This document shows positions 15,856-26,538 of a stretch of 64,000 nt of DNA, piece by piece. The first letter of the stretch is position 1. The number at the start of each line of letters is the position of its first letter. The stretch covers positions 248,001 to 312,000 of the forward strand of contig NZ_MQUB01000001.1 of assembly GCF_002943755.1 (NCBI RefSeq), given 5' to 3'. Origin of the DNA: Aureitalea marina. GTDB lineage: Bacteria > Bacteroidota > Bacteroidia > Flavobacteriales > Flavobacteriaceae. The notes below the pieces were generated by a model that was not told where the DNA came from, did no database searches, and worked only from the letters and a program-made list of their open reading frames with translations. A program made the translations under genes and the position numbers.

Positions 15856-16169
15856 AGCGGAATTTCTATAACCTTGTCAAGGGAAAATTTCTTATTTCCG
15901 ACGATTCCTTAAAGAATTGGCGGTTCATCATCTTTTTGTCTGTATTGGCACTGATCATGGTGGCCAGTTCGCATAGCGCGGACAAGAAGGTGCATCGCAT
16001 TGCTCAACTGAACAATGAGGTCAAGGAACTGAATAGTCAGTATGTGGATGTTCGGATGCAATTGATGCAGCTGCGTTTTGAAAGTCGGATCATCTCCGTT
16101 ATGGCTAATAGGGGACTGGCTCCCAGCGAGACCCCTCCGCAAAAGATCTTAATTAACTCCGAAGACTGA
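15852..16169 (+). CDS. ftsL: FtsL-like septum protein
   Basis: The 105-residue protein has one transmembrane segment at about 26-42 (WRFIIFLSVLALIMVAS) followed by a heptad-like region (IAQLNNEVKELNSQYVDVRMQL). This topology and the position between rsmH and the division transpeptidase are those of FtsL, which bridges FtsQ/FtsB and FtsW/FtsI. Sequence conservation in FtsL is low, so the symbol rests on position and layout. It overlaps rsmH by four bases. Confidence 0.8.
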   Translation: MKRNFYNLVKGKFLISDDSLKNWRFIIFLSVLALIMVASSHSADKKVHRIAQLNNEVKELNSQYVDVRMQLMQLRFESRIISVMANRGLAPSETPPQKILINSED

Positions 16170-16172
16170 ATC

Positions 16173-18173
16173 ATGGCGACAGAACCCAAGCATATCATGA
16201 ATCGGTTGTACTTCGTTGCTGGGGGCATGTTCATCTTTGCCTTGGCCATCGTATTCAAGTTGGTCGATATTCAGTTCCTTCAGGGAGACCGCTACCGCGA
16301 CCTGGCCAGGGAGAACACCATGCGAAACTATGTCATTGAGGCCAATCGTGGCAACATTTATGCAGACGATGGCAGCTTACTGGCTACCTCTGTTCCCAAA
16401 TACGAGATTCGATTTGATGCCGTAACCGTCTCTCAGGCAGATTTCAATGCCCAGTTGGAGGATCTGTCCAAGGCACTGAGTCAGATGCTTGGAAGATCTG
16501 TTGCCTATCATTCGGACAGGCTCCGCAAGGCAAGGGCGGATCAGAACCGCTATCTCTTCATCGCAGAGGACCTGGGTTATTCGGATTATGTGAAGATCAA
16601 AGGCTTTCCATTGTTTAAGCTAGGACCGTACAGAGGTGGTTTTATAGTCAACCAACGCACCGTCAGGGAGCATCCTTTGGGTAAGGTTGGAGAGCGTATT
16701 GTGGGTAACGAAAGTCGTCAGCAACCCGGACATTATGACGTTGGTCTGGAAGGGGCTTTCAATGAGTATTTGACCGGCAAAGCCGGTAGACGCCTTCAGC
16801 AAAAGATCGCCAAGGGGCAATGGAAGCCTGTCTCTGACGAGAATGAAGTAGAGCCTCAAGATGGTCTAGACATCATCACCACCATCAATGTCAACATTCA
16901 GGATATTGCTCATCATGCCCTGCTCAAGCAATTGGAGTATTACGAAGCTGAGCACGGATCGGTCGTGGTCATGGATGTAAAGTCCGGAGAGATCAAGGCT
17001 GTTTCTAATTTGGGTCGAACCAAGAACGGAACCTACTACGAGCGCCTCAACTATGCCGTTGGCGAGAGCCATGAGCCGGGCTCTACCTTTAAGGTGATCG
17101 CTATGATGGCAGCCTTGGAGGACAAGGTTATCGATACCATGACCGTGGTCGACACCAAGGCAGGTTCAAAAAAATTCTACGGACGTTTGATCCACGATTC
17201 CCGTCGAGGCGGATACGGAAAAATATCGGCTGCCCGAGCATTGGAGGTGTCTTCCAATATTGGGTTGGCCACTATTATCGACAGCAATTACGCGGATCAG
17301 CCTCAAAAATTCATCGACCATTTGCTGGAGTGGAAACTGGATCAGCCAACCGGGATTCCTATTAAGGGAGAAGGCAATCCTTTAATTCCCGGTCCTGGGC
17401 ATGACCGATGGAGCAAGAACGCTCTGCCATCTATCGCTTATGGCTACAACTTACAAATGACTCCCCTTCAAACCCTGACATTCTATAACGCAATCGCAAA
17501 TGGCGGTGTCATGGTCAAACCTCGGTTTATTAAAGAGATCCGGGTCATGAACAAAGAAGTTCAGTATTTCGATACAGAGGTGATGCATCCCAAGATCTGT
17601 TCTGATGTGACTCTTTCAAAGATACAGGACATACTGAAGAATATTGTAATTAGAGGAACTGGAGAAGGGCTATACTCCGAGCATTTTTCCATGGCCGGTA
17701 AGACCGGAACGGCCAGGACAGAATATTGGTTCCCGGATTGGGAAGAGAACAAGCGCTATATCTCCTCCTTTGCCGGTTACTTCCCTGCCGAAGATCCGAA
17801 ATACTCTTGCATAGTGGTCATCCATAAGCCGAGTATCAAGAAGGGCTATTATGGGGCGGATGTCTCCGGACCAGTCTTCAAGCGGATCGCTCAAAAAATA
17901 TTTACCGATAGTCCTTTGATGGACGAGGTCCGTCAATTAGATGATGAAACCCAAGTTGTAAAGGACGATTACCTGGATTACTTCGCACAGGCACAAGCGG
18001 GACATACCCAGGTGCCTAATGTAGTTGGGATGGCTGGAATGGATGCTATTGCCTTGTTGGAGAATCTTGGGTTTGAAGTCAAAGTCATTGGTGCTGGAAC
18101 AGTAAGTAAGCAATCTCTTTCCTCCGGAGGTAAACTGAATAAAGGCCAACTAATCGTACTTACGCTTTCATGA
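16173..18173 (+). CDS. ftsI: Septal peptidoglycan transpeptidase (FtsI/PBP class B) with PASTA domain
   Basis: The enzyme cross-links septal peptidoglycan. The 666-residue protein has one N-terminal membrane anchor (about 11-31), a dimerisation domain and a transpeptidase domain. The active site comprises Ser304 in GSTFK (SxxK), SSN in EVSSNIG and KTG in AGKTGTA. A single PASTA domain occupies about residues 613-666 (VPNVVGMAGMDAI). PASTA tails are best known from Gram-positive division PBPs, yet are common in Bacteroidota. It overlaps murE by four bases. Confidence 0.93.
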   Translation: MATEPKHIMNRLYFVAGGMFIFALAIVFKLVDIQFLQGDRYRDLARENTMRNYVIEANRGNIYADDGSLLATSVPKYEIRFDAVTVSQADFNAQLEDLSKALSQMLGRSVAYHSDRLRKARADQNRYLFIAEDLGYSDYVKIKGFPLFKLGPYRGGFIVNQRTVREHPLGKVGERIVGNESRQQPGHYDVGLEGAFNEYLTGKAGRRLQQKIAKGQWKPVSDENEVEPQDGLDIITTINVNIQDIAHHALLKQLEYYEAEHGSVVVMDVKSGEIKAVSNLGRTKNGTYYERLNYAVGESHEPGSTFKVIAMMAALEDKVIDTMTVVDTKAGSKKFYGRLIHDSRRGGYGKISAARALEVSSNIGLATIIDSNYADQPQKFIDHLLEWKLDQPTGIPIKGEGNPLIPGPGHDRWSKNALPSIAYGYNLQMTPLQTLTFYNAIANGGVMVKPRFIKEIRVMNKEVQYFDTEVMHPKICSDVTLSKIQDILKNIVIRGTGEGLYSEHFSMAGKTGTARTEYWFPDWEENKRYISSFAGYFPAEDPKYSCIVVIHKPSIKKGYYGADVSGPVFKRIAQKIFTDSPLMDEVRQLDDETQVVKDDYLDYFAQAQAGHTQVPNVVGMAGMDAIALLENLGFEVKVIGAGTVSKQSLSSGGKLNKGQLIVLTLS

Positions 18174-19633
18174 AGATTCTACGGGACATACTCTACGGTG
18201 TGACCATCGAAAAGGTGATCGGTAGTACTGCGGCCGCCATTCAGAATATTCATTTCGACTCCCGTAAGGTTCAACTGAACGATCTGTTTGTGGCAATAAG
18301 AGGTACGCAGGCAGATGGTCATGATTACATCCGTAAGGCTTGTGAACAAGGTGCATTAGTAGTAGTGTGCGAAGAGATTCCGGAGTTGGTCATCAACGGA
18401 GTGACCTATGTGGAGGTCAGTAACTCCCAGGACGCACTGTCAATTATGGCCTCCAATTATTACGACAATCCTTCGGCTTCCTTGACCCTGGTGGGTGTAA
18501 CCGGGACCAATGGCAAGACCACAGTCACCACTTTGTTGTACCAATTATTTGGAGCTGCCGGTTACGCTACAGGTTTGCTATCTACGGTTCGAGTGATGGT
18601 TGGGAATCAGGAGTATGCCGCAACCCATACCACCCCGGATTCACTGACCATCAATTACTATCTGAGTCAGATGCTGGAAGCGGGAATTGAATATTGCTTT
18701 ATGGAGGTTAGCTCCCATGGGATCGACCAGGGGCGTACTGCAGGTCTTAGCTTCGCCGGGGGTGTGTTTACCAATCTGAGTCACGATCATTTAGACTATC
18801 ACGAGACTTTCAAGGCTTATCGGGATGTGAAGAAAAGCTTCTTCGACGGATTACCCAAATCTGCTTTCGCCCTGACCAATGTGGACGATAAGAATGGAGC
18901 CTATATGCTCCAGAATACGCGTGCAAAAAAGAAGACCTACTCCCTCAAGTCAGTCTCAGACTATTCTGCCCGCATATTGGAGAACCAATTCAATGGACTG
19001 CTGCTCAAGATCGAGAACAATGAGATCTGGGTCAAGTTGATCGGAGCCTTTAATGCCTACAACCTATTGGCCGTTTACGCAACCGCGGATCTCTTAGGCA
19101 TGGATTGCTTGGAGAATTTGCAACTGCTGAGCACGCTGGAGAGTGTTGATGGGCGGTTTCAATACAATCTAACCGAGGGTCAGATCACCACCATAGTGGA
19201 CTATGCGCATACTCCCGATGCCCTGGAGAATGTACTGTCTACCATCAATGCGATCCGTACTGGTAATGAGACCCTGATCACCGTGGTAGGTTGTGGAGGT
19301 GACAGAGACAGGGAAAAGCGCCCCAGGATGGGGGCCATAGCAGCGGCATCCAGTAATAAGGTCATATTTACCAGCGATAATCCCAGGTCTGAGGACCCGG
19401 AAGCCATTATTAAAGCCATGGTCGAGGGGGTCTCTCCGGAGCACTTTAACAGAATGCTTTCTATTACAGATAGGCGGCAAGCTATTCAAACAGCTTGCCA
19501 ATTAGCCGATGCGGGGGACATTATCCTGGTAGCGGGAAAAGGCCATGAAACCTATCAAGAGATTGCTGGTAAGCGTCACGATTTTGATGATTTTGAAATA
19601 GTCAATGAATACCTAAACGCGCTCAATAAATAA
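18170..19633 (+). CDS. murE: UDP-MurNAc-L-Ala-D-Glu:meso-diaminopimelate ligase MurE
   Basis: MurE adds the third amino acid to the peptidoglycan precursor. The ATP loop is GTNGKTT at about residue 111. The DNPR motif ([10 protein letters not shown]), which marks meso-diaminopimelate specificity, is present, so the wall should be of the mDAP type. Length is 487 residues, as usual. Its start codon overlaps the PBP stop as ATGA. Confidence 0.95.
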   Translation: MKILRDILYGVTIEKVIGSTAAAIQNIHFDSRKVQLNDLFVAIRGTQADGHDYIRKACEQGALVVVCEEIPELVINGVTYVEVSNSQDALSIMASNYYDNPSASLTLVGVTGTNGKTTVTTLLYQLFGAAGYATGLLSTVRVMVGNQEYAATHTTPDSLTINYYLSQMLEAGIEYCFMEVSSHGIDQGRTAGLSFAGGVFTNLSHDHLDYHETFKAYRDVKKSFFDGLPKSAFALTNVDDKNGAYMLQNTRAKKKTYSLKSVSDYSARILENQFNGLLLKIENNEIWVKLIGAFNAYNLLAVYATADLLGMDCLENLQLLSTLESVDGRFQYNLTEGQITTIVDYAHTPDALENVLSTINAIRTGNETLITVVGCGGDRDREKRPRMGAIAAASSNKVIFTSDNPRSEDPEAIIKAMVEGVSPEHFNRMLSITDRRQAIQTACQLADAGDIILVAGKGHETYQEIAGKRHDFDDFEIVNEYLNALNK

Positions 19634-19635
19634 GG

Positions 19636-20868
19636 ATGCTGTACTATCTTTTCGAATATCTGGATAAAGCCTACGACCTGCCCGGTGCAGGACTGTTCCA
19701 ATACATCACCTTCCGTGCGGCCATGTCTGTCATTCTCTCACTGACCATTGCTACGGTCTACGGTAAGAAGATCATCAGTTATCTGCAACGCAAACAGGTG
19801 GGCGAGACCATTCGTGATCTCGGGCTAGAAGGGCAGCAGCAGAAAGCCGGCACTCCAACCATGGGAGGAATAATCATAATCCTTGCTACCATTGTTCCTG
19901 TCCTCTTGTTCGCAAAATTGGAGAACATCTATGTAATCCTGCTAATCGTAACTACCTTATGGATGGGAACCATTGGTTTTATAGACGATTATATCAAGAA
20001 ATTCAAGCAGGATAAGGCAGGCTTACCTGGCAAGTTCAAGGTAGTTGGTCAGGTAGGTCTTGGGGTCATCGTAGGTGCAACTATGTATTTCCATCCGGGA
20101 GTAACCGTACAGCGTCAAAAGTCGGATACGGTTCAGGTTGAACAGACAGAGAATCTCACCTCCAAGGATAAGTTCTACCCGGAAGAGAAGACCTTGTTGA
20201 CCACCATCCCTTTTGTGAAGGACAATGAGATAAACTATGAGAAACTGGTGACCTGGGCAGGAGAAGAATATCGCTCTTATGCCTGGATTTTGTTCATACC
20301 TATTGTGATCTTTATCATTACGGCGGTCTCCAATGGTGCCAACCTAACGGACGGAATTGACGGGCTGGCGGCAGGAAGCTCGGCTATAATTGGGGTCACA
20401 CTGGCCATTTTTGCTTGGGTTTCCGGCAATTTCATCTTTGCCGATTATCTCAACATCATGTATCTGCCCAATACGGGTGAGATCACCATCTTCATTACAG
20501 CATTTGTCGGAGCCTTGATCGGTTTCCTGTGGTACAATGCCTACCCGGCCCAAGTTTTTATGGGGGACACCGGTAGCCTGACCATAGGAGGAATCATCGC
20601 GGTGATAGCTATTGCCATTCGGAAAGAGTGGTTGATCCCCATACTCTGTGGGATCTTCCTGATGGAGAACCTATCGGTGGTGCTGCAGGTTAGCTGGTTC
20701 AAGTTCACCAAGAAGAAATATGGAGAGGGTAGACGAATTTTCAAAATGTCACCCTTGCATCATCATTACCAGATGAAGGGATATCACGAGAGCAAGATCG
20801 TGACCCGATTCTGGATTGTAGGTATTGTCCTGGCCATACTGACCATAGTTACACTTAAGATCAGGTAG
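19636..20868 (+). CDS. mraY: Phospho-MurNAc-pentapeptide translocase MraY
   Basis: MraY attaches phospho-MurNAc-pentapeptide to undecaprenyl phosphate, giving lipid I. Signature motifs are [27 protein letters not shown] and MGDTGSL, with about ten membrane spans. At 410 residues it exceeds the E. coli length of 360 because of a hydrophilic insert at about residues 155-210, with no membrane span. The insert is discussed as a separate finding. Confidence 0.95.
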   Translation: MLYYLFEYLDKAYDLPGAGLFQYITFRAAMSVILSLTIATVYGKKIISYLQRKQVGETIRDLGLEGQQQKAGTPTMGGIIIILATIVPVLLFAKLENIYVILLIVTTLWMGTIGFIDDYIKKFKQDKAGLPGKFKVVGQVGLGVIVGATMYFHPGVTVQRQKSDTVQVEQTENLTSKDKFYPEEKTLLTTIPFVKDNEINYEKLVTWAGEEYRSYAWILFIPIVIFIITAVSNGANLTDGIDGLAAGSSAIIGVTLAIFAWVSGNFIFADYLNIMYLPNTGEITIFITAFVGALIGFLWYNAYPAQVFMGDTGSLTIGGIIAVIAIAIRKEWLIPILCGIFLMENLSVVLQVSWFKFTKKKYGEGRRIFKMSPLHHHYQMKGYHESKIVTRFWIVGIVLAILTIVTLKIR

Positions 20869-20869
20869 T

Positions 20870-22207
20870 GTGAATGTTAAACTGGTCGTTCTTGGAGGGG
20901 GAGAAAGTGGAACCGGTGCGGCAGTGCTGGGGAAGAAAGAGAATTTCGAAGTCTTTTTATCAGACTTTGGCCAAATAGAAAAAAAGTACAAACAAGTTCT
21001 TTTACATCATGAGATCGAGTGGGAGGAAAACGGGCATAGCGATGCTCGAATTCTCCAGGCGGAATTAGTCGTTAAAAGCCCGGGTATCCCCGATACGGCA
21101 CCGATTGTACGGCAATTGAACGAAGCCGGCATCCCGGTTATATCGGAGGTGGAATTTGCCTCCCGGTTTACGGATGCTCAATTGGTGGCTATTACTGGTA
21201 GTAATGGTAAGACCACTACCGCTACTCTGACCAATTATCTGCTGGATAAAGGTGGGTTGGATGTCAGTTTAGCCGGTAATATCGGTGACAGCTTCGCCCT
21301 GGATGTAGCCAACAGGACGGTTAAAAATTACGTGCTGGAGGTGAGTTCATTCCAGTTGGATGGTATAGCAGATTTTAAGCCGCATATAGCGGTGTTGACC
21401 AATATCACACCAGATCATCTGGATCGGTATGATTATCAACTGGAAAACTATGTGGCATCCAAATTTAGAATTGCCATGAATCAGTCTGCGGATGACTATT
21501 TCATTTATGATGCAGATGATCCTATCATTCGGAAGGGAATGGAAGTCCACCCGGTTCGAGCTCGATTGATCCCGTTCTCCTTGGAGAGAATCTTGGAAGA
21601 AGGGGCCTATGTAAAAGACGAAAACATAATAGTGAATATAAACAATACCCAATTTATCATGCCAGTTGCAACACTTAACCTTCAGGGAAAACACAACATC
21701 AAGAATGCCATGGCGGCCTCTACCGTGGCCACCTTGGTCCAGATCAGGAAAGAGACCATTCGGGCCTGCCTGGAGAATTTCCAGGCTGTTGAGCATCGGC
21801 TGGAGAAGGTCTTGAAGATCAACCAGGTCAACTATATCAACGATTCCAAGGCGACCAATGTCAACGCTACTTTCTATGCCTTGGAAAGTATGACCAGTCC
21901 AACTGTATGGATCGTAGGTGGGGTGGACAAAGGCAATGATTACAGTGAACTGCTGCCGCTTGTCAATGAGAAGGTGAAGGCTATTATCTGTCTCGGGTTG
22001 GAAAATGATAAGATCATCTCGGCCTTTGGGAATGTGGTCGATCTGATGATAGAAGCTCATTCCATGTCGGATGCCGTTCAGGTAGCCTACAGACTGGCGA
22101 AAAAAGGAGATACGGTCTTGCTTTCACCGGCCTGTGCCAGCTTCGATCTGTTTGAGAATTACGAAGACCGAGGAAAACAATTTAAAGAAGCAGTAAGAAA
22201 CCTGTAA
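20870..22207 (+). CDS. murD: UDP-MurNAc-L-alanine:D-glutamate ligase MurD
   Basis: MurD adds D-Glu to UDP-MurNAc-L-Ala. The N-terminal Rossmann motif LGGGESGTGAA, the P-loop GSNGKTTTATL and the EVSSFQLDGI segment are present; length is 445 residues. The start is GTG, one base after the mraY stop. The coding order murE-mraY-murD-ftsW-murG-murC follows the common dcw plan. Confidence 0.95.
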   Translation: MNVKLVVLGGGESGTGAAVLGKKENFEVFLSDFGQIEKKYKQVLLHHEIEWEENGHSDARILQAELVVKSPGIPDTAPIVRQLNEAGIPVISEVEFASRFTDAQLVAITGSNGKTTTATLTNYLLDKGGLDVSLAGNIGDSFALDVANRTVKNYVLEVSSFQLDGIADFKPHIAVLTNITPDHLDRYDYQLENYVASKFRIAMNQSADDYFIYDADDPIIRKGMEVHPVRARLIPFSLERILEEGAYVKDENIIVNINNTQFIMPVATLNLQGKHNIKNAMAASTVATLVQIRKETIRACLENFQAVEHRLEKVLKINQVNYINDSKATNVNATFYALESMTSPTVWIVGGVDKGNDYSELLPLVNEKVKAIICLGLENDKIISAFGNVVDLMIEAHSMSDAVQVAYRLAKKGDTVLLSPACASFDLFENYEDRGKQFKEAVRNL

Positions 22208-22209
22208 GG

Positions 22210-23400
22210 ATGAAGACTCTGTTCCAGCATATTAGTGGAGACCGAACCATTTGGGCTGTTTTGGCCCTGTTGGCCTTGTTTTCCTTTTTGCCGGTCTACA
22301 GCGCCAGTAGTAACCTGGCATATCTATACGGGGACGGGGATACCTTCAGATATCTCATCAAGCATGCGGCCCATTTGCTACTGGGATTTGCCATACTCTA
22401 TGGGGTGCATCGGATACCTTATCGCTATTTCAAGGGTCTATCCGTTATTGCATTGCCGGTGGTCATCGTGTTGCTGGTCATCACCCTGAGCCAGGGAACA
22501 ACCATAGACGGGGCTAATGCCAGCCGTTGGATCCGTGTTCCCTTTGTTGGGGTTACTTTTCAAACCTCGACACTTGCGGCTGTTGTATTACTGACCTATG
22601 TGGCCCGTTATTTGTCCCGCATAAAGGACAAGACGGTTACCTTCAAAGAAACAATCCTACCCTTATGGGTTCCCGTTTTTATAGTGCTGGCCCTGATCTT
22701 ACCAGCCAATTTCTCGACCGCTGCAATCATTTTTGCCATGGTGGTTGTGCTGGTTTTCATAGGGGGTTATCCGCTGCGCTACCTGGGTGTAGTCCTAGGC
22801 GCAGGTTTGATCTTGCTCACCTTCTTTATCCTGATGGCCAAGGCCTTTCCCGATGTGTTCCCCAATAGGGTGGATACCTGGATATCCCGGATAGAGAATT
22901 TTACGGATAAGCAAGATACCGAAGCCGATTATCAGATCGAAAAAGCCAAGATCGCCATCGCCTCAGGAGGGCTCACGGGTTTAGGCCCAGGGAAGAGCGT
23001 GCAAAAGAATTTTCTGCCTCAATCGTCCTCCGACTTTATCTACGCCATCATCGTGGAGGAGTTTGGACTGGGAGGAGCCCTAACCCTTATGTTCCTGTAT
23101 TTATTGTTGCTGTTCAGGTTGGTTATTGTGGCTCATAAGGCGGATTCGGTTTTCGGGAAACTGTTGGTGGTAGGCGTGGGCTTGCCCATGATCTTCCAGG
23201 CTATGATCAACATGGCCGTGGCTGTAGAACTGTTTCCAGTTACCGGTCAGACCTTACCACTGATCAGTAGTGGAGGAACCTCCATCTGGATGACCTGTCT
23301 GGCTATGGGAATGGTGTTAAGCGTCAGCGCAAAAAGAGCAGTTAAAGCGAATACAGAACAAGAAGAAAATCCACTGGATATATTAAGTGAGGCCTTATAG
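22210..23400 (+). CDS. ftsW: Septal peptidoglycan glycosyltransferase FtsW
   Basis: This SEDS-family polymerase has 396 residues and about ten transmembrane segments. The C-terminal signature [16 protein letters not shown] is present, as is the NRVDTWISR segment. It partners the class B PBP encoded three genes upstream... the two are separated by murE, mraY and murD. The murG start codon lies within its last 14 bases. Confidence 0.95.
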   Translation: MKTLFQHISGDRTIWAVLALLALFSFLPVYSASSNLAYLYGDGDTFRYLIKHAAHLLLGFAILYGVHRIPYRYFKGLSVIALPVVIVLLVITLSQGTTIDGANASRWIRVPFVGVTFQTSTLAAVVLLTYVARYLSRIKDKTVTFKETILPLWVPVFIVLALILPANFSTAAIIFAMVVVLVFIGGYPLRYLGVVLGAGLILLTFFILMAKAFPDVFPNRVDTWISRIENFTDKQDTEADYQIEKAKIAIASGGLTGLGPGKSVQKNFLPQSSSDFIYAIIVEEFGLGGALTLMFLYLLLLFRLVIVAHKADSVFGKLLVVGVGLPMIFQAMINMAVAVELFPVTGQTLPLISSGGTSIWMTCLAMGMVLSVSAKRAVKANTEQEENPLDILSEAL

Positions 23401-24480
23401 ATTCGTCATATCAGGAGGAGGAACGGGTGGGCACATCTACCCGGCAGTCGCTATTGCCAGAGGTTTGCAAGCCCGATTCCCGGAAGCGGAGTTCCTATTT
23501 GTGGGAGCATTGGGTAGAATGGAAATGGAGAAGGTGCCCCAAGCTGGTTATAAGATTGTGGGATTGCCCATTGCAGGAATACAAAGAAGATTGACGCTGA
23601 AGAATTTATCTGTACCGTTCAAGCTACTCAGTAGTCTGATGAAATCCCGGAAGATCATCAGGGAATTTAAGCCGGATGTGGCCATTGGCACCGGGGTTAT
23701 GCGAGTGCCCCATTGCTGAAGGCCGCTACACGAGCTGGCCTACCCAGTTTGATACAGGAACAGAACAGTCATGCGGGAATTACCAACAAATGGTTGAGCA
23801 AAGGAGCTTCCAAAATATGTGTGGCCTATCCTGGAATGGAAAGTCAGTTTCCCGCGGAGAAGATCGTCTATACAGGAAACCCGGTCCGCTCGGACTTGAT
23901 AGGAGTATCCGAGAATAAGCATGCTGGACTGGCTCATTTCAAACTGGATGAACAGAAAACAACACTCTTGGTCTTGGGCGGAAGTTTAGGAGCTGCTCGT
24001 GTCAATCAATTGATCATGGACAACCTAGGGCTGTTTGATAAGCTGGGAATACAACTGATCTGGCAATGTGGTAAGGGGTACTATGAAAGTTACCGACAAT
24101 ACGACAGTACATCTGTTCGTGTAGTGGCCTTTATCGATAGGATGGATCTGGCCTATTCGGTGGCAGACCTGATCATTTCAAGATCCGGGGCTCTCTCGGT
24201 TTCAGAATTATGCCTGGTGGGCAAACCAGTGATCTTCATTCCATCACCCAATGTGGCGGAAGATCATCAGACCAAGAACGCCAAGTCCATAGCCGAACAG
24301 GGAGGTGCCATACTTATACCAGAGTCGGAACTGGAAGCACAATTTGCCCAAAAGCTTGGGTCTTTACTGTCCGATGCTGGAGGGATGAAAGCATTGGGGA
24401 AGAAGATCAAGGCCTTATCCAGGCCAAATGCAACTTCTGATATTGTTGATGAAGTCGTAAAACTGTTGCCAACTGAATGA
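23387..24480 (+). CDS. murG: MurG, interrupted by a one-base frameshift in this sequence
   Basis: MurG adds GlcNAc to lipid I, giving lipid II. Two frames cover it: 23387-23695 (GGGTGGH motif, GTG start) and 23695-24480 ([10 protein letters not shown] to the stop). In the first frame GTG is followed by an aberrant VMRVPHC and a stop. Reading one extra G in the GGGG run at 23693-23696 gives [14 protein letters not shown], the normal family sequence, and a 364-residue product of usual length. A missing base in the assembly is most likely because the gene is essential; a -1 slippage could also restore the frame. It overlaps murC by four bases. Confidence 0.9.
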
Positions 24481-25829
24481 AGGGTCTGAAGCACATAGAT
24501 GAGTTGTTCTTTATCGGCATAGGCGGAATAGGAATGAGCGCTTTAGCCCGATATTTCAATGCGCGTGGATACGCTGTTAGCGGATATGACAGGACCAGAA
24601 GTCCAATAACTGAACAGTTAGAGGAGGAGGGAATTACAATCAATTATCTGGACATAGTAAGCCCTGAAATGCATGGATGGAGGCCAGAGAATGTTAGGGT
24701 GATATACACTCCTGCCATACCTACCAGTAATACCATTTTCACCCATTTTGAAAATTCTGGATTTGAGCTGTTAAAGCGGGCAGACCTGCTGCAGCTAGTT
24801 ACTGCTCAAACTAATTGTCTTGCCGTTGCCGGTACCCACGGCAAGACCACGACCTCTGCAATCTTAGGCCATTTAATGGCGGCGTGTGACATGCCGGTTA
24901 CTGCTTTCCTGGGTGGTATACTGGAGAACTACCAGTCCAATTTTATCGATCAGGGAGATAGCTGGACGGTCGTTGAGGCGGATGAGTTTGACCGGTCATT
25001 CCTAAAACTCAGTCCTTGGGCGGCATGTATTACTACTGTCGATGCAGACCATTTAGACATTTACGGTTCGGCCGACGAACTGACCAATACCTTCCGGCAG
25101 TTCTCAGCTCTGATCACAGAGAATGACAGGCTGCTGGTGGGACTTGATTCAGGACTTGACGGAAGTACGGTTGCTGTAGATCAACCCGCCGATTATTACG
25201 CAACGAACATACGGATCAGTAAAGGGAGCTATCTCTTCGATCTGATCACTCCCCATACAAAACTGGAAGATTTGGTGTTTCACCTACCCGGACATCATAA
25301 CCTACACAATGCGGTAAACGCTTTGGGCCTGGCGATTTTAGCAGGTGCCCCGACCGATCGCCTGCCCGAAGCGTTATTTAATTTCAAGGGAGTTCACAGA
25401 AGATTCAGTTATCGGATCAGGCGTGAAGACCTTATACTGATCGATGATTATGCTCATCACCCAACGGAGATCAATGCGCTGTTCCAGGCCGTCGATGAAA
25501 TGTACCCCGGAGAACGAAAACTGATCGTTTTCCAACCTCATCTGTATAGTCGAACACGGGATTTTGCTGCTGGTTTTGCCAATAGCTTAAACCAATTTGA
25601 TCAGGTCGTTCTATTGGATATCTATCCAGCTAGAGAAGAGCCGATCGAAGGGGTCACTTCAGACTGGTTAATGGGGCTGATGAAGCATCCGGATGCGGCA
25701 TTGGTCCGCAAGGAGGAATTACCGGAAACCATCTCCAATTCCAATTGCATGATCAAGCTTATGGTTGGTGCTGGAGATATCGGAGAAGAAGTGTCTAAAA
25801 TAACCCAGGTTTTGAGTTATGCGAGTTAA
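24477..25829 (+). CDS. murC: UDP-MurNAc:L-alanine ligase MurC
   Basis: MurC adds L-Ala to UDP-MurNAc, the first step of stem-peptide synthesis. The N-terminal FIGIGGIGMSALA loop, the ATP motif GTHGKTTTSAI and YAHHPTEI are present; length is 450 residues. It overlaps murG (ATGA) and ends 11 bases inside ftsQ. Confidence 0.95.
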   Translation: MKGLKHIDELFFIGIGGIGMSALARYFNARGYAVSGYDRTRSPITEQLEEEGITINYLDIVSPEMHGWRPENVRVIYTPAIPTSNTIFTHFENSGFELLKRADLLQLVTAQTNCLAVAGTHGKTTTSAILGHLMAACDMPVTAFLGGILENYQSNFIDQGDSWTVVEADEFDRSFLKLSPWAACITTVDADHLDIYGSADELTNTFRQFSALITENDRLLVGLDSGLDGSTVAVDQPADYYATNIRISKGSYLFDLITPHTKLEDLVFHLPGHHNLHNAVNALGLAILAGAPTDRLPEALFNFKGVHRRFSYRIRREDLILIDDYAHHPTEINALFQAVDEMYPGERKLIVFQPHLYSRTRDFAAGFANSLNQFDQVVLLDIYPAREEPIEGVTSDWLMGLMKHPDAALVRKEELPETISNSNCMIKLMVGAGDIGEEVSKITQVLSYAS

Positions 25830-26535
25830 TTGGAAGATATTCGGCATGTTGTTGGTCATCGTGGTGTTGGCTGGCTTGTATGGTTTTAGTAATCAGCGAA
25901 ATAGCATTCGTAATTTGACTGATATTTCTGTACAATTCACCGACGAAAACCCTCCATTTATCAGCCGAAATGCGGTTAATAAATTGTTAATACAAAATGA
26001 AGATAGCCTTTCGGGCATGCACAAAGATGAGTTAGTTTTGAGAGTAATGGAGCAGAGGTTGCAGGCACATCCAATGGTCCAGAACGCTCAGGTTTTTCTT
26101 ACAGTTGACGGGCAGGTTGGAGCTCGGATCGAGCAGCGAAAGCCATTGGCCAGAGTTGTTGGATCACCATCCTTTTATCTGGACGACCAGGGGGAGAAAA
26201 TGCCCCTGTCTGAAGTCTATTCGGCAAGGGTACCACTGGTTTCGGGAATACAACCGGATCAGTATCAGGTGATACTTCCTTTTTTACGGGAATTGGACCA
26301 AGACGAATTTTTAAAACAGATGGTAGTCGGTGTCCAGATCGATTCCAATGACGAATTAGCCTTGCATCTGAGAAAGCATGATCTGGTGGTCCAGTTTGGG
26401 AAACCGACCTCCCTGGCACAAAAGATTCGGAATTTTAAAGCGTTTTATCAGAAAACAAGAAAAGATAACACGCTGGTCAATTACGAAAGTGTCGATTTGA
26501 AATTCGGAAATCAGGTAGTGGCCACAAAAAAATAA
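25819..26535 (+). CDS. ftsQ: Cell division protein FtsQ
   Basis: The 238-residue protein has one N-terminal membrane anchor (about 5-23, WKIFGMLLVIVVLAGLYGF). A periplasmic part follows, with a POTRA-like region (about 30-105) and a beta domain. The position between murC and ftsA and the single-pass topology identify FtsQ, which links the septal synthases to the ring. Sequence identity across phyla is low, so the evidence is largely topology and context. Confidence 0.88.
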   Translation: MRVNWKIFGMLLVIVVLAGLYGFSNQRNSIRNLTDISVQFTDENPPFISRNAVNKLLIQNEDSLSGMHKDELVLRVMEQRLQAHPMVQNAQVFLTVDGQVGARIEQRKPLARVVGSPSFYLDDQGEKMPLSEVYSARVPLVSGIQPDQYQVILPFLRELDQDEFLKQMVVGVQIDSNDELALHLRKHDLVVQFGKPTSLAQKIRNFKAFYQKTRKDNTLVNYESVDLKFGNQVVATKK

Positions 26536-26538
26536 GCC

